From NCBI RefSeq assembly GCF_000018205.1, contig NC_009881.1, positions 1,054,001-1,118,000 of the forward strand: a DNA stretch of 64,000 nt, in the 5' to 3' direction. Source of the DNA: Rickettsia akari str. Hartford. GTDB taxonomy: Bacteria; Pseudomonadota; Alphaproteobacteria; Rickettsiales; Rickettsiaceae. Position 1 is the stretch's first letter, and each line of letters begins with the position of its first letter. Position numbers and translations under genes: made by a program. The notes under the pieces were generated by a model. The model did not search any database. It saw only the letters and a list, made by a program, of their open reading frames with translations, and was not told the origin of the DNA. Below are positions 28,953-40,610 of this stretch, piece by piece.

Positions 28953-30218
28953 GTGTACAAAAAATTATATTTAATCGGTATTTTACTTTTAGGCTTAATT
29001 TCCGGTCTTACGTTTAATTTAATTTTTTTCACGGTTCCATACCAATTATCCGAAGCAAAATACACCACTGATATAATAGGTTCGATATCACTAGCTGCTT
29101 TTCCGTATTGCTTAAAGGTCATATGGTCACCTTTTATAGATAAATACTCTATACCTTTTTTATGTTCTAAATTCGGTCACAGGCGTGGCTGGGCATTGGT
29201 ATCACAAATATTTTTAATCATAGCGATGACAGGGTTCTTAAACATAAGCCCTTGTAATAACTTATATATTACTGCAATTATCTTATTTATTATTTCATTC
29301 TGCAGTTCTACACAAGATATTGTACTTGACGCATATAGAATTGAGAGACCTATATCTAAAGAAGAGCTTTCAATGGCTTTTACCTTTAGTAGCATCGGGT
29401 TTCGTTTAGGTATGTTACTTGGCAGCATCGGTGCTTTATATTCATCAATTATTTTCGGCTGGAATATAGTATATAAATTTGCTTTATTCATTAATATAGT
29501 TGGACCTATAGTAATCTTATGTATCAAAGAACCGAAACCTAAAGAAAAACGTCATACGGCTAATAATTTAATAGGATTAAAACAATATTTTGAAGTTATT
29601 AAACAAAGTATTATATCCTTAAAAAATGAACAACAATATTTATTGCTAATTATATTATTTGTCTTTTTATATAAAGCTGCAGATTCCATACCTATGGCTA
29701 TGAGTTCGCCCTTATTTATAGATTTAAGTTTTACTACTCACGAAATTGCCGTTATTTACAAAGCTTACGGGTTACTGATCATGATAGTCGGAGGAGCTTT
29801 AGGAGGAGTTTTAGATGCAAAAATAGGTATATTTTATAGTATCTTAATTGGCGGAGTTATTCAATTATTGTCACCTCTTATGTTTATGATTCTTGCGACC
29901 ATCGGCTATGATATAAGGATATTTATAATAACCGTTACAGTACAAAATTTTTGTACAGGCTTTGCAGGAACTATTATCTCTATCTATTTTGCTAGTCTTT
30001 GTAATAGTGAATTTGTTGCCACACAATATTCTATTCTTGCATCTTTTAGCTCTCTTAGCCGTATTATTCTAGCTAGCATTGGCGGTATTTGTGCAAAATA
30101 TCTTACTTGGTCTGTATTCTTTTTAGGTAATACTCTGTTTAGCATGTTATTTATACCGATATTTTATAAAATATATAGAAAAAAACTAGACTTTGTGAAT
30201 CTTTCTAAAAAGATATGA
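28953..30218 (+). CDS. ampG: AmpG-type MFS permease
   Basis: AmpG permeases carry peptidoglycan fragments (anhydromuropeptides) into the cytoplasm for cell-wall recycling; rickettsiae carry several paralogues, whose substrates may differ. It is 421 residues with about 12 membrane segments. Family marks are [19 protein letters not shown] near the N-terminus, [16 protein letters not shown] (the MFS loop region, with SPFIDK), [11 protein letters not shown] and [13 protein letters not shown]. The start is GTG at 28953, 9 bases after the AsmA-like stop. Which AmpG paralogue it is cannot be told here. Confidence 0.85.
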   Translation: MYKKLYLIGILLLGLISGLTFNLIFFTVPYQLSEAKYTTDIIGSISLAAFPYCLKVIWSPFIDKYSIPFLCSKFGHRRGWALVSQIFLIIAMTGFLNISPCNNLYITAIILFIISFCSSTQDIVLDAYRIERPISKEELSMAFTFSSIGFRLGMLLGSIGALYSSIIFGWNIVYKFALFINIVGPIVILCIKEPKPKEKRHTANNLIGLKQYFEVIKQSIISLKNEQQYLLLIILFVFLYKAADSIPMAMSSPLFIDLSFTTHEIAVIYKAYGLLIMIVGGALGGVLDAKIGIFYSILIGGVIQLLSPLMFMILATIGYDIRIFIITVTVQNFCTGFAGTIISIYFASLCNSEFVATQYSILASFSSLSRIILASIGGICAKYLTWSVFFLGNTLFSMLFIPIFYKIYRKKLDFVNLSKKI

Positions 30219-30245
30219 CAATTATTAAAAAAGGTTTATAATATT

Positions 30246-30276
30246 GATATATATACTTCTGCAAAATGAAGAGTCG
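30246..30276. repeat. Family A repeat, short remnant before tatC
   Basis: TATATACTTCTGCAAAATGAAGAGTCGG resembles the first 30 bases of the long A copies at 19797 and 26233. It ends 9 bases before the tatC start and so may have supplied its leader. Confidence 0.4.
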
Positions 30277-30284
30277 GAATTTTT

Positions 30285-31040
30285 ATGCAATTATATAGTT
30301 TTCAAGAACATTTATTAGAATTAAAAATAAGACTGCTTAGAATATTTACTGCTTTTATAATTATATTTGCTCTTTGCTATTATTTTAGCGACAATATTTA
30401 TAGTTTTTTACTAAAACCGCTTGCTAAGCTAAGTGGTGATACGGTACGAAATATAATTTATACAGGGCTTACAGAAGCATTTTTTACCTATATTAAACTT
30501 GCAGCTTTTACTGCTTTTACTATTATTATACCTATAATTGCTTTGGAGTGTTATTTATTTATCAATCCAGGGTTACATCACCATGAAAAAAAAATTATCG
30601 CTTTTATTCTTTTTATGTCACCTATTTTATTTTGGTGCGGTAGTATTTTTGTTTTTTACTTTGTAATGCCAAAAGCTTGGAATTTTTTTCTTAGTTTTGA
30701 AAAACGTGATATGATAGTACCGATAGTTTTAGAAGCAAGAATTAGCGAGTATCTAAATTTAGTTATTCATTTAATTATTGCTTTTGGAGTTGCTTTTCAA
30801 CTACCGATTGTGATAATAATATTAAATATACTAACAATAGTTAAGGTACAAACACTTAAAAAAAAAAGACGCATTGCCGTGGTAATTAACTTTATTATTG
30901 CAGGAATATTAACGCCTCCTGACATTTTAAGCCAGTTTGCTCTTGCAATACCACTACTTTTATTATATGAAACTTCAATAATGATATGTAATTTTATAGA
31001 AAAACCGAGGACACTAAATGTTAAGTATCAAATGGATTAG
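30285..31040 (+). CDS. tatC: Twin-arginine translocase subunit TatC
   Basis: TatC is the signal-peptide receptor and core of the twin-arginine translocase, which moves folded proteins across the inner membrane. It is 251 residues with six membrane segments. Family marks are the N-terminal [11 protein letters not shown] (the signal-binding helix region), [15 protein letters not shown] and [24 protein letters not shown]. tatA and tatB are not here. Its last 23 bases overlap the start of serS in another frame, so the two are translated together. Confidence 0.95.
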   Translation: MQLYSFQEHLLELKIRLLRIFTAFIIIFALCYYFSDNIYSFLLKPLAKLSGDTVRNIIYTGLTEAFFTYIKLAAFTAFTIIIPIIALECYLFINPGLHHHEKKIIAFILFMSPILFWCGSIFVFYFVMPKAWNFFLSFEKRDMIVPIVLEARISEYLNLVIHLIIAFGVAFQLPIVIIILNILTIVKVQTLKKKRRIAVVINFIIAGILTPPDILSQFALAIPLLLLYETSIMICNFIEKPRTLNVKYQMD

Positions 31041-32295
31041 AGAAAATCAAGAATTATTCGATGAAAAGCTTAGCAAAAGATTTATTGAACCTATGTCTAG
31101 TAAAATTGCTATGCTCGACGGAGAGAAAAGAAAAATTACGAGTTTAATTCAAGAATTTCAGCATGCACGTAAGGTAAAATCAAAGATTTTAGGTAATATG
31201 GCTTCTAAAAGCGGCGAAGAGTTTGAAGCGATACAAAGAGATGTCAAACATATAAATGAGAAGTTGGAAGAACTTGAACAGGATCTAAATAATAATAACG
31301 AATTAAATGAACTATTAAATATGCTTCCTAATATTCCGGACGAAGAAGTACCTTACGGAATGGATGAAAGTATGAATAAATTAGTTCGTACTTACGGAGA
31401 GACAAATCCAAATGCTTTAAATAAACAGCATTTTGAACTAGGTACAAAATTAAATTTAATGGATTTTGAACAAACTGCTAAAATTTCTGGAGCTAGATTT
31501 GTAACGTTAAAAGGTGATTTAGCAAAGTTAGAACGTGCTTTAATTAATTTTATGATTGATGTTCATACTAAAGAGTTTAACTTCTTTGAGATGTCACCTC
31601 CAGTATTAGTTCGAGATAATGCTATGTATAATTCAGGACAACTACCTAAATTTGCTGAAGAGTCTTTTGCAACAACAAATGGTTACAGACTAATTCCAAC
31701 CGCAGAAGTATTTTTAGTAAATATAGTCGCCGATACTATAATACCAAGGGAAAAATTGCCGATGCGTTATGTTGCTTACACCCCGTGCTTTAGATCAGAA
31801 GCAGGTAGTAGCGGTAGAGATACAAGAGGTATGATCAGATTACATCAGTTCGGTAAAGTTGAGCTAGTATCTATTACTACCCCGGAAGAATCAAAACATG
31901 AGCATGAATATATAACTAATTCATCAGAGACTATTTTACAAAAACTGAATCTTCCTTATCGTGTTATGTTACTTTGCACCGGAGATATGGGATTTGCGGC
32001 AAAAAAAACCTATGATATAGAGGTGTGGCTTCCGGGACAAAAGCAATATCGTGAAATTGCTAGCTGTTCTAATTGTGGAGATTTTCAAGCACGTAGAATG
32101 AAAGCAAGATATAAGGAATTCGGCAGTAACGAAACTACCTTAGTCCATACTTTAAATGCTTCAGGATTACCTATCGGAAGAACTATGGTTGCAATACTTG
32201 AAAATTATCAGAATGAAGATGGCTCAATAACTATACCTGATGTCTTGATAAATTACATGGGAGGGTTACAAAAAATCACTACACATGGTGAATAA
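31018..32295 (+). CDS. serS: Seryl-tRNA synthetase
   Basis: SerRS charges tRNA-Ser with serine. It is 425 residues. The N-terminal coiled-coil arm that grips the tRNA long variable arm spans residues about 28-100. The class II core has the motif 2 stretch [21 protein letters not shown] and the motif 3 stretch [29 protein letters not shown] residues ([13 protein letters not shown]) are also family-typical. The start ATG lies inside the tatC 3' end. It is full length with nothing unusual. Confidence 0.97.
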   Translation: MLSIKWIRENQELFDEKLSKRFIEPMSSKIAMLDGEKRKITSLIQEFQHARKVKSKILGNMASKSGEEFEAIQRDVKHINEKLEELEQDLNNNNELNELLNMLPNIPDEEVPYGMDESMNKLVRTYGETNPNALNKQHFELGTKLNLMDFEQTAKISGARFVTLKGDLAKLERALINFMIDVHTKEFNFFEMSPPVLVRDNAMYNSGQLPKFAEESFATTNGYRLIPTAEVFLVNIVADTIIPREKLPMRYVAYTPCFRSEAGSSGRDTRGMIRLHQFGKVELVSITTPEESKHEHEYITNSSETILQKLNLPYRVMLLCTGDMGFAAKKTYDIEVWLPGQKQYREIASCSNCGDFQARRMKARYKEFGSNETTLVHTLNASGLPIGRTMVAILENYQNEDGSITIPDVLINYMGGLQKITTHGE

Positions 32296-32420
32296 TTGTT
32301 TATTAAATGTAAATAATAAGGTAAAGTTTTGTTGTCTCCTTACTATTCATTTATTCGAGTATATCTTAAAAATTGGCTCTGTATGGTAGAAGATGCGGTT
32401 GCGTGGGTTGATTTTTTCGT

Positions 32421-32518
32421 TGTCACCACGTGGCTTGATCACGGGGTCCAGCAAAAAACTTACAATACTAATTTTTAGTATTACAAACTAGACCCCGTGG
32501 TCAAGCCACGTGGTGACA
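32421..32518. repeat. Dispersed palindromic repeat, family D (near-perfect)
   Basis: GTCACCACGTGGCTTGATCACGGGGTCCAG at the left pairs almost base for base with the right part GACCCCGTGGTCAAGCCACGTGGTGAC. The loop holds a further small palindrome. It lies between serS and the VirB4-like gene. Just before it (about 32345-32385) GAGTATATCTTAAAAATTGGCTCTGT looks like a worn inverted end of family A. Confidence 0.85.
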
Positions 32519-32554
32519 CAGTATACAAAACGATAATTTAAATTCAGGTTATTT

Positions 32555-34987
32555 GTGTTTAGTGATTTACGAAAATTTGACAAAGATATATATAATTATG
32601 ATGCTCCTAATTTTATACCTATAGCATGTCATTATAATGAAAATACTTTACTGACCAAAGACGGTAAATTACTACAAATTATAAAAATACACGGAATTAA
32701 TTCAGAGAAAATAAGCGATAACATACAAAATTTACGTGAAATGGTTAGAGTTTCTATAAAAAAGAATATAACCGATTATGATTTTGCTTTTTGGCTACAT
32801 ACAATACGAGAAAAACAAAATTTAGATGATTCCACTCCTTACAAAAAATTATTACCAGCAAATATTCATGCACTATGGCAAAAAAAAAACCATTGGAATG
32901 ATAAATTCGTTAATACTTTATATATATCTATAGTACATGATTCTGCTAAAGTTGACATCAAAAATTTTAACTCTTTAATAAATTCTTTATCTAATAAATT
33001 AATTACTGATTTTGAAAATAATTATTTAGATTCAGCTTTTCAAAAACTAGAAAATATCACTAATAATATTTTAAAAGATTTAAATGAATTCGATGCTGAG
33101 AAACTTGGTATAGTATTTGAAAATGATAATGTTTTTTCTAATCCTTTATTTTTATATAATCGAATAGCTAACCTTAATAATAATGATTGTTTGGTACCTA
33201 TAATAGATTTATCCGATGCACTAGGTAGAAGTATTTATACAATTAGCGGCGATAAAATGGTAGTTACGGATTATGAGAAAAATAACAAATTCACTTCTTT
33301 ACTATCTATAAAAGAATATCAAGAAACTTCTTCTAATACACTGGATAAATTTTTACAGTTACCGATTGAATTAATAATAACTGAAATATTTTACTTTGTT
33401 AGCAAAAAACACGTAATATCCAAATTGCGTGGTCAAGATTATATTCTAAAAATTACTAATGACTCAATTTTACTTAATCATAAAGGGATTGATAAGCTTG
33501 ATGAAGCTAATTTAGATTTTCAATTTTGTAATCAGCAAATTTCAATTGCCGTTATAGAAGCAGATGAAAATAAACTAGATGCAGCCGTAGCTAAAGCATC
33601 AACTGAACTTTTTAAACTTGGTATTATTCATGTAAAAGAAGATATTAATATTGAACAAATATTTTGGTCGCAGTTACCTGCTAATTTTGCCTTTATCCGT
33701 AGAATGTCACCATTACCAGTAGAATATATTGCTTCTCTTACCGCTCTTCATAATACTACACTCGGTAATCAATATAATCCTTGGGGTAAGGCTATAACTT
33801 TACTTCGAACCGAGAAAGGTACTCCATATTTCATGAATTTTCATGATAAAACGAATAAAGGTAATACTTGCATCTTTGGTACGGAAAAAACCGGCAAAAC
33901 CGTATTATTGAACTTTCTAATATCAGAATCGACTAAATACAATCCAACAATAATTTATATCTCCAATAATAATGATTCTAAAATTTTTATCGAGTCAATA
34001 GAAGGCAAATGGTTAGAACCAGACAAACAAATTATCAATCCATTTTTAGTAGATGATACAGAAAAATCACAAGCCTTTATTTTAGAATTTTTAAAATTAA
34101 TCAGCGGTCATTATATTTCACCTCTTAGCGAAATGGAAATATCCTTTCTAAAAAAATTAAAAAATAAAATTTTATCAATTGAAAAAGAAAAACGTATTTT
34201 TTCCGATATTTTACAATTAGAGGATTTTAAGGAGGAAGGAGGAATACAAATACTTGATAAACTCAAAGTTTTTACCGAAGGACAGTTATATTTCGGATTA
34301 TTTGACGGACCATCTATTAACATTGAAGAAGGGAAAGTTATAGGGTTCAATTTATATAAACTATCTGATGAGCCGTTTTCTAAACAATTTTACCCAATAG
34401 AGAGAAAATTTTTAGAACAATTTAATAATAATTTGAAGAAACACCAAAGTATTAGTGCAGCAGCAATTTATGCTTTTACTTATCATTTAAGCCTCGTTGG
34501 CACAAAACCTAAAATATTTGCTGCCGATAATTTTGATACACTTTACAGACCTGAAGTTTATTATGATAATATAAATTTAATCTATAATAATTTATCTAAA
34601 AATAACGGTGTTTTCGTCAGTAATTTCAATTTTATTTATCTTAAGTCATATCCAAAATATACTATAAAACCTTGGCTTGATTTAATTAATACTAAAATTA
34701 TTCTACCGTCTGACGTTAAAATAGAAGATTTAGATAAAATTTTAGGTTTAAGCGAGGCGGAAATACGAAAATTATCACAGCTAATACTTTCTGCAAGAAT
34801 GTTCTTAATTAATAAGGATAATGAATCGATAGCTTCTGAATTAAGTATTGCCGCTTTAACAGGAATTGTCCGTATTTTATCAAGCAGACAAGAGGAAATG
34901 GATATTTATAAAAAAATACTTGAACAACACCAAGGTCCTCCGGATAATTGGATTAATTACCTATATAATGAGTTAAATACGGACTGA
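32555..34987 (+). CDS. rvhB4b: VirB4-like type IV secretion protein, second paralogue (RvhB4-II type)
   Basis: VirB4 proteins are the large cytoplasmic ATPases of type IV secretion systems. At 810 residues, the N-terminal CagE/VirB4 domain is clear (LTKDGKLLQIIKIHGINSE, FIRRMSPLPVEYIASLTALHNTTLGNQ), with the NTPase domain after about residue 420. The P-loop is GTEKTGKT at about 442-449, keeping GK-T but not the normal GPTGSGKT. In the Walker B position AADNFDTLYRPE lacks the Asp-Glu pair. This fits what is known of the second rickettsial VirB4, thought not to hydrolyse ATP. GTG start at 32555. No other vir gene is near except possibly the next gene. Confidence 0.85.
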   Translation: MFSDLRKFDKDIYNYDAPNFIPIACHYNENTLLTKDGKLLQIIKIHGINSEKISDNIQNLREMVRVSIKKNITDYDFAFWLHTIREKQNLDDSTPYKKLLPANIHALWQKKNHWNDKFVNTLYISIVHDSAKVDIKNFNSLINSLSNKLITDFENNYLDSAFQKLENITNNILKDLNEFDAEKLGIVFENDNVFSNPLFLYNRIANLNNNDCLVPIIDLSDALGRSIYTISGDKMVVTDYEKNNKFTSLLSIKEYQETSSNTLDKFLQLPIELIITEIFYFVSKKHVISKLRGQDYILKITNDSILLNHKGIDKLDEANLDFQFCNQQISIAVIEADENKLDAAVAKASTELFKLGIIHVKEDINIEQIFWSQLPANFAFIRRMSPLPVEYIASLTALHNTTLGNQYNPWGKAITLLRTEKGTPYFMNFHDKTNKGNTCIFGTEKTGKTVLLNFLISESTKYNPTIIYISNNNDSKIFIESIEGKWLEPDKQIINPFLVDDTEKSQAFILEFLKLISGHYISPLSEMEISFLKKLKNKILSIEKEKRIFSDILQLEDFKEEGGIQILDKLKVFTEGQLYFGLFDGPSINIEEGKVIGFNLYKLSDEPFSKQFYPIERKFLEQFNNNLKKHQSISAAAIYAFTYHLSLVGTKPKIFAADNFDTLYRPEVYYDNINLIYNNLSKNNGVFVSNFNFIYLKSYPKYTIKPWLDLINTKIILPSDVKIEDLDKILGLSEAEIRKLSQLILSARMFLINKDNESIASELSIAALTGIVRILSSRQEEMDIYKKILEQHQGPPDNWINYLYNELNTD

Positions 34988-35242
34988 TGCGAATAGCTTA
35001 ATAAAAAATACTAATAATTTTAATATTTTAAACTGGATCCCGTGGTCAAGCCACGGGATGACAAAGGTGAAGTTGGTCCACGCAACAATGCCTTGCGTGG
35101 AGAGAAGCTTTGTTGCAATCTAGTTTTAATTTCATGAGATTGCCACGCTCCTTACAGTTGCTCGCAATGATGGAAAATCAGTCCATGCGGGCAATGCCTT
35201 CTCACAATGACAACAAAACAACGAACATAAAGAATACTCAAA
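34988..35242. repeat. Repeat-filled gap: half a family D plus a diverged family B
   Basis: AACTGGATCCCGTGGTCAAGCCACGGGATGACA (35030-35062) is the right half of a D element. After it, CCACGCAACAATGCCTTGCGTGG and GTTGCAATCTAG... GAGATTGCCACGC... CTCGCAATGATGG are B-like. No gene seen. Confidence 0.6.
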
Positions 35243-38200
35243 GTGTTAAAAAAATATTTACTATTTTTCTTATTTTCATTTTGCTCATTTAATGTACAGG
35301 CATCTATTTGGGGTGATATAGCCGATTGTCTTAGCGATCCATGTAATTGCGGACAAAGTGATAGAACTGAAACTTGGAATAGAGGCAGCAAAAATGAAGT
35401 GACAAGAGGACCTTTTAAGTCAGGCGCATTATGTCCTCCTTGGAATAAAAGCGACGGTCGCGATCATGATACTTGTTTATTAAAATTTGATTACCCAGGT
35501 ACATTTATCGGGTTTTTACTTAATAGATGTGCGGAAGAAGCCCCTGATAGTAGTTACTTTACTCCAAAAATTCGTATTAGAGTTCAAAGCTGTAATGCCG
35601 CAGCTTGTTGGCACCAAAACTCTACTTTAAATTGGGATGGAGAATGTGTATTATGGCCTACAGGTTACGGTCTGCCTCTAACTAGAGTCTGTGCTAGAGT
35701 TGCCGTACCGGATATGCCTCCACCTCCAGGAATAAACGCCACACCTTCCCCTGCAGATCCAGGTTATACTGATGGAGTACATCTCAATAAAGTCGGTTAT
35801 ACAGAAACTGATAATAAGATAATCGGTGTAGACGGAAAAATAGTTACTTTAAAATCTCCTAAACTTTGTGCTTATAGCGACCCTGGACTTGTTAACCTTG
35901 TTTCAGATTCCGGTGTACATCTTGATCCAATGGACTGGAATCCTAATCGTCAACCTCTTCATCAAACTAACGAACTTAGCCCTATTGCAAAAGTATTAAA
36001 GTTTTTAGTTGAAACTGTAAAAGGAGCAAGTTTACCAAGTTTATTAGGGCAGCTTCTTGGTATGCTAGATCAAAATTCAGAATTCATAAAAGTACTTCAA
36101 TCAATACTTAACGCAATAGGAGAGGTTTTTAATTTTTTCCCGAGTTTAATAATAAAAGTTATTGAAGCACTTGGATCATTAAACGGTGCTGTAGATAGCT
36201 ATTCTTTTGGTTGTGTACAATTACCTTTAGGACCTTTTCCACCACCATATTGCCCAAATTTAGATTATATTAGTATTAATGCTAATGCTCATAATATATG
36301 TAGCATAAAAAATACCCCAGAGGATATTCAGAAAGGAAAACCTGTATTTAAACAATCTTCAACTGTGCCTCCTTGTGTAGTATCAAATGTTAACAACAAT
36401 ATTGTTAATAATACCATACGTGTTAGCTTTAGCAATCTTGTTCCGCTGTGCACGAGTGCTACCTCTGATCTCAAGACTTGTGTAGAACCACGTAATATAG
36501 ATTTTCTTTCAGCAAAAATTACTCATACTAATACGGCTTTTAAAGATTTAATTAAATCGTGTAAGAATACTTCAGGAGGAACTCCATGTATTAATACAGA
36601 AATTGCTACGCCATGTAGTGTTACGGCTAACGGTTGTAATGAGGGATTTAGAATAGTATATTCGCAGAAAATTGGAAATGTAGAAACACCTAGCGATTAT
36701 TACATAGAGGATATACCGGACTGTCCAAGTTCTAGTTCAACTACCTGCCAAAAAGTATGGGGAGTTAATATAGGTGAATTTAAGGATGTAAGCGTAAAGT
36801 TTCCTAAGGTACAAGGGCAAGATATAAATAGCTTACTACCTATAAAGACAGATGTCACCCTAAAAGACAATAACGGTAAAGATAGAAAACTTTATGTCTC
36901 TATTAGTAATACCGAAGACGATAAGCAAAATCCTAATAATATTTGCTTATTTGAGTCCGGTAATTTAATAGATTGCGTACCGAGAGTAAATCATTCTTAT
37001 AGTCTAGCTACTTATGAATGTTCAAGACAATATGCCGGCATTACTTGTACTAATCACAATGCCAACGATGCTTATTATAAACCGCAATTCATTGCTTCAC
37101 TGCAAGTAAGAGAGAAACAAACAGATGGTACTATTAACATTATAGATGAAACAAGCACTCTTGTAACACCGTTAGCATACGCCGGACCTCCACCTCCCAA
37201 TCCAACGGACACAGAAAGTATAGTAATGCTTGCCGGTTATAAGTATAGTTCTTCTGTTGCGTTTATACCTAAAGATCCGCCAAAAGATCCAAAAAATGAT
37301 AAATATATTGCTATGCCGTTTTCAGGAGAGAATGCTCTAAATCAGTTGACTATTCACGGTAAATATAAAGACGACAAAGAACCTTATGATAGTAATGGAA
37401 AACCTGATTCAAGTGCGGTATATTTAAAATATTTAGAATATTTAAATGGTAAATATATCCAAGGTGGAACGCATGCCTGCTTGATGCCGAAAAATTTCCA
37501 ACATTGTAATCCTATGCCGATTCCTACTTTACCTGATGGATCATCTATTCCAGGTTACAATAATGACTCAATAAATTGTGTACTTGCTAAACTAAATAAC
37601 AACAATACTATAAATTGTAAGAATTTTAAAAATACATATAGCATTAAATATCCAAATCTTGGTTTATGCAGCAAAGATATAAATACAAGTAGCTGTACTC
37701 TAAAAGAAACAGTGGAAGGTATTACTATTTATGCTTGCAATATAAATAATATTCCAAGTAACTGCTATACTAATAATAATAGCCCTAATACTCCAGTATG
37801 TGTTTTAAGTAGGGATTATAAAGATAGAATCGAGCCAGGACCTGACAAAGGACCAACATTAGTACCATTAGATGATCCTTTTAAATATTATACAGTGAAA
37901 TATACAGCAGGAGATGAAAACCATCCTCCAGAGCCGACATATAAAGCTGAAACTGAGGATGTACGAGATAAAACTTGGCAAGAGCTAGGTCTTTGTGCTC
38001 CTATATTAGTACCTACTTGTGCTAAAATTCCTAGCACAGCTGATGCTCCTTCCGGTAGCACCCACGGTAATGCAGAATGGGATGAAAGCGATATAGGAGA
38101 ACTTGCAATAGGAAGATGCCCGACGAATTGGATAGTTATTGATCCTAGTAAACCTTTAGAACGCCATTGTTTATCATACTTTGATAGAAAAGTTGTTGAA

Positions 38201-38779
38201 TTCGAACCTTTAGGTCCAAATGTCGGATGTAGAGAATCTACAGGATTGCCTATAAAAGTTAGTTATAACGGCTTTCCATCAAATCAATTACATGAGATTC
38301 CTTATAATCCGGTAACTAAAATAGGTGACTATATCTTAAACAAAAAACCGGTACAACAGGGAAGCATTATGTCATTTCCAAAGGATGGGACATTTATAGA
38401 TGCAACAAATGAACCGGGCAATACAATATTACATACTGTAGAATTCAAAGTAACTTTAGATATGATAATTGATGATATTGAGTATTTTAGAATAGAAGAT
38501 TTATGGTACGATGATTGCACATTAATATATGTCAATGGCACAAAGCTACTTAGTCTTCCTACTGACGTTGATTCTCTAGATGAGAAAAGGTACTGTAATT
38601 ATGGAAATGACCAAAATCAAGCATTACAAGCTAAAGTTGATAATCAACCTATTAGTGCAAGAAATCCTATTAATATTAAACCTTATTTAAAACAAGGAGA
38701 AAATACTATAAGATTCCAGCTAAGAGTTATTTTTGGTGGTGGACTATATTTCCACATGCAATATAAAATGAAGAGATAG
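35243..38779 (+). CDS. Large secreted cysteine-rich rickettsial protein, 1178 aa
   Basis: I do not recognise a domain family. The start is GTG at 35243. The N-terminus is a clear signal peptide ([18 protein letters not shown], cleavage after residue 20). The rest is exported, with many cysteines spread along its length, Pro/Asn/Asp-rich linkers ([31 protein letters not shown]) and one hydrophobic stretch near residues 245-315 ([36 protein letters not shown]). It ends in a beta-rich module ([18 protein letters not shown]). It directly follows the VirB4-like gene on the same strand. Rickettsial VirB6-type proteins carry large exported extensions, and this may be related to those, but I could not check. 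Disulfide-bonded envelope function is an inference. Confidence 0.8.
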   Translation: MLKKYLLFFLFSFCSFNVQASIWGDIADCLSDPCNCGQSDRTETWNRGSKNEVTRGPFKSGALCPPWNKSDGRDHDTCLLKFDYPGTFIGFLLNRCAEEAPDSSYFTPKIRIRVQSCNAAACWHQNSTLNWDGECVLWPTGYGLPLTRVCARVAVPDMPPPPGINATPSPADPGYTDGVHLNKVGYTETDNKIIGVDGKIVTLKSPKLCAYSDPGLVNLVSDSGVHLDPMDWNPNRQPLHQTNELSPIAKVLKFLVETVKGASLPSLLGQLLGMLDQNSEFIKVLQSILNAIGEVFNFFPSLIIKVIEALGSLNGAVDSYSFGCVQLPLGPFPPPYCPNLDYISINANAHNICSIKNTPEDIQKGKPVFKQSSTVPPCVVSNVNNNIVNNTIRVSFSNLVPLCTSATSDLKTCVEPRNIDFLSAKITHTNTAFKDLIKSCKNTSGGTPCINTEIATPCSVTANGCNEGFRIVYSQKIGNVETPSDYYIEDIPDCPSSSSTTCQKVWGVNIGEFKDVSVKFPKVQGQDINSLLPIKTDVTLKDNNGKDRKLYVSISNTEDDKQNPNNICLFESGNLIDCVPRVNHSYSLATYECSRQYAGITCTNHNANDAYYKPQFIASLQVREKQTDGTINIIDETSTLVTPLAYAGPPPPNPTDTESIVMLAGYKYSSSVAFIPKDPPKDPKNDKYIAMPFSGENALNQLTIHGKYKDDKEPYDSNGKPDSSAVYLKYLEYLNGKYIQGGTHACLMPKNFQHCNPMPIPTLPDGSSIPGYNNDSINCVLAKLNNNNTINCKNFKNTYSIKYPNLGLCSKDINTSSCTLKETVEGITIYACNINNIPSNCYTNNNSPNTPVCVLSRDYKDRIEPGPDKGPTLVPLDDPFKYYTVKYTAGDENHPPEPTYKAETEDVRDKTWQELGLCAPILVPTCAKIPSTADAPSGSTHGNAEWDESDIGELAIGRCPTNWIVIDPSKPLERHCLSYFDRKVVEFEPLGPNVGCRESTGLPIKVSYNGFPSNQLHEIPYNPVTKIGDYILNKKPVQQGSIMSFPKDGTFIDATNEPGNTILHTVEFKVTLDMIIDDIEYFRIEDLWYDDCTLIYVNGTKLLSLPTDVDSLDEKRYCNYGNDQNQALQAKVDNQPISARNPINIKPYLKQGENTIRFQLRVIFGGGLYFHMQYKMKR

Positions 38780-38783
38780 GTAA

Positions 38784-39689
38784 ATGAGTTGGATTATTTT
38801 TTATACGGTAATCGCTGCTTTACTGATTCTTGATTTGGGAATAGTACACAAGAACAATACCATAGTGAGCTTTAAAAAAAGCGTACTGTTTAGTCCTTTC
38901 TATTTTGTAATAGCTTGTTTATTCGGTATCTATGTTTACTATAATACAGGGGCAGACCATGCTCGTGAATATTATACTTGCTTTCTCATTGAGAAAGCTA
39001 TGTCCCTTGATAATATTTTTATTATCTCTATTATTTTCCAATTTTTTAAAATTCCCGGGAAATATCAACATCGTGTCTTATTTTTTGGTATAATAGGCGT
39101 AATAATATTCAGAGCAATAATGATTTATGGTGGTATTATTCTTATAAATAAATTTGCCTGGTTATTATATATTTTTGCCGTAATACTTATTGCTACAGGT
39201 ATAAAAACTTTCTATGTATCACATAAAACTTTTGATATACAAAATTCTTATATTTACAAGTCAATAATAAAAAATCTAAATATTACCACTAATATTGAAG
39301 GGGATAAATTTGTTGTTAAACGTAATAATAAACTATATTTTACTCCCCTTTTTATATCGTTAGTGCTTATAGAAGCAATAGATTTAGTCTTTGCTATAGA
39401 TAGTATACCGGCAATATTTGCAATTACTAATGATGTTTATATAATTTATACTTCAAATATTTTTGCTATTTTAGGGCTTAGAGCATTATTCTTTTGTTTA
39501 GCAGAAATTGTAGAACGTTTCAGTTATATAAAACATTCTTTGGCTTTAATTTTAATATTTATCGGCTTTAAGATATTTATTCATCATTATATAGCAATTC
39601 CGGCATACGTGTCGCTCACTGTAACTATTACTTTATTACTGTTTGGTATAATTGCTTCAATAATTAGAAAAAATATGATTGACCATTAA
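38784..39689 (+). CDS. TerC-family integral membrane protein
   Basis: The TerC/Alx family comprises membrane proteins with 7-9 helices linked to metal (manganese) export or envelope protein function. It is 301 residues with the two acidic membrane motifs, [19 protein letters not shown] near residues 67-85 and [19 protein letters not shown] near 196-214. It starts 4 bases after the stop of the secreted protein gene, so it is co-transcribed. A role in metal balance or in folding of exported metal-loaded proteins is possible but not shown. Confidence 0.88.
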   Translation: MSWIIFYTVIAALLILDLGIVHKNNTIVSFKKSVLFSPFYFVIACLFGIYVYYNTGADHAREYYTCFLIEKAMSLDNIFIISIIFQFFKIPGKYQHRVLFFGIIGVIIFRAIMIYGGIILINKFAWLLYIFAVILIATGIKTFYVSHKTFDIQNSYIYKSIIKNLNITTNIEGDKFVVKRNNKLYFTPLFISLVLIEAIDLVFAIDSIPAIFAITNDVYIIYTSNIFAILGLRALFFCLAEIVERFSYIKHSLALILIFIGFKIFIHHYIAIPAYVSLTVTITLLLFGIIASIIRKNMIDH

Positions 39690-39731
39690 TAAAGTGGATA
39701 TATAATATTTTTTATTTTTTAGGCAATTGTA

Positions 39732-40445
39732 ATGATAAAATTACTAAAATTATTTTTTATTACTATTATCATTTTTAATCACATTGCTTTTGCAAAAGAA
39801 AGAGGGGTCTATATAGGAGCAGCAGGAGGAATAGTTGAACCGGTCGTTAGTAAATTCCGACATAAACGCTCAAATACCGAAATAATTTTAAAAAAAACAA
39901 GTATGTATAGCGGGAAAATAGGCTATATAATATATCCACAGATAGCTATTGAATTCTCCGCAACTTATCAACCTAAATATCGTATGCATTACATATTACC
40001 TCAGCAAAATTTAAGTAATGGTCTCACTATTCATAAAACCCAAGGTAATACTACATTATTATCAAATATATATATGCTAAATCTTATTTATGATTTGGAA
40101 CAAATCAAAACTTTCACACCTTTTGTAATACTTGGAGGTGGAATAGCACAAGTAAAAGTTAAGCCTACCTCCCATAGGTGGAGTGTTATAAATTGTGATT
40201 ATTTTACAGTAAGAAGAACTCATAAAAATTGCGTTGCTTGGCAAGCAGGTCTTGGAATTTCACAAGATGTAACTTCAAATTTAAGTATTGATGCAACAGC
40301 AAAATTACAAACGGCATATAGAGTAATAATTAGTTATGATACGCTTGATATGAAAACAGGGAAATTCGTGCCGGCAAATCATATCAAAAAAACTATAGCA
40401 GTTGGGGAATTTGGCATAGGATTTACTTATAGATTGCCATTTTAA
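39732..40445 (+). CDS. Small outer-membrane beta-barrel protein, 237 aa
   Basis: Signal peptide at residues 1-21 (LLKLFFITIIIFNHIAFA), then about eight amphipathic beta strands in the style of OmpA/OmpX-like barrels. It has GVYIGAAGGIVEP at the start, GKIGYIIYPQIAIEFSATY and VILGGGIAQVKV inside, and it ends GEFGIGFTYRLPF with a terminal Phe, the usual signal for BAM insertion. Rickettsial adhesins Adr1 and Adr2 share this size and build, but I cannot claim identity. It is 42 bases after the TerC gene. Confidence 0.8.
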   Translation: MIKLLKLFFITIIIFNHIAFAKERGVYIGAAGGIVEPVVSKFRHKRSNTEIILKKTSMYSGKIGYIIYPQIAIEFSATYQPKYRMHYILPQQNLSNGLTIHKTQGNTTLLSNIYMLNLIYDLEQIKTFTPFVILGGGIAQVKVKPTSHRWSVINCDYFTVRRTHKNCVAWQAGLGISQDVTSNLSIDATAKLQTAYRVIISYDTLDMKTGKFVPANHIKKTIAVGEFGIGFTYRLPF

Positions 40446-40480
40446 TAATTCTGTGAAATATTTATATGAAAGCATCGTCG

Positions 40481-40572
40481 ACGTCATTGCAAGGAAAGTG
40501 CCTAACAATTGACGAAGCAATTTCAGGATATTTGACGAGATTGCCACGTCACTTCGCTCCTCGCAATGACGT
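40481..40572. repeat. Dispersed palindromic repeat, family B
   Basis: ACGTCATTGCAAGGAAAG at the left and GAGATTGCCACGTCACTTCGCTCCTCGCAATGACGT at the right. Ends are inverted. It lies between the barrel gene and the methyltransferase gene. Confidence 0.8.
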
Positions 40573-40610
40573 TATGATACATACAAAAATCAACTATATA
40601 AGGAAAAAAT

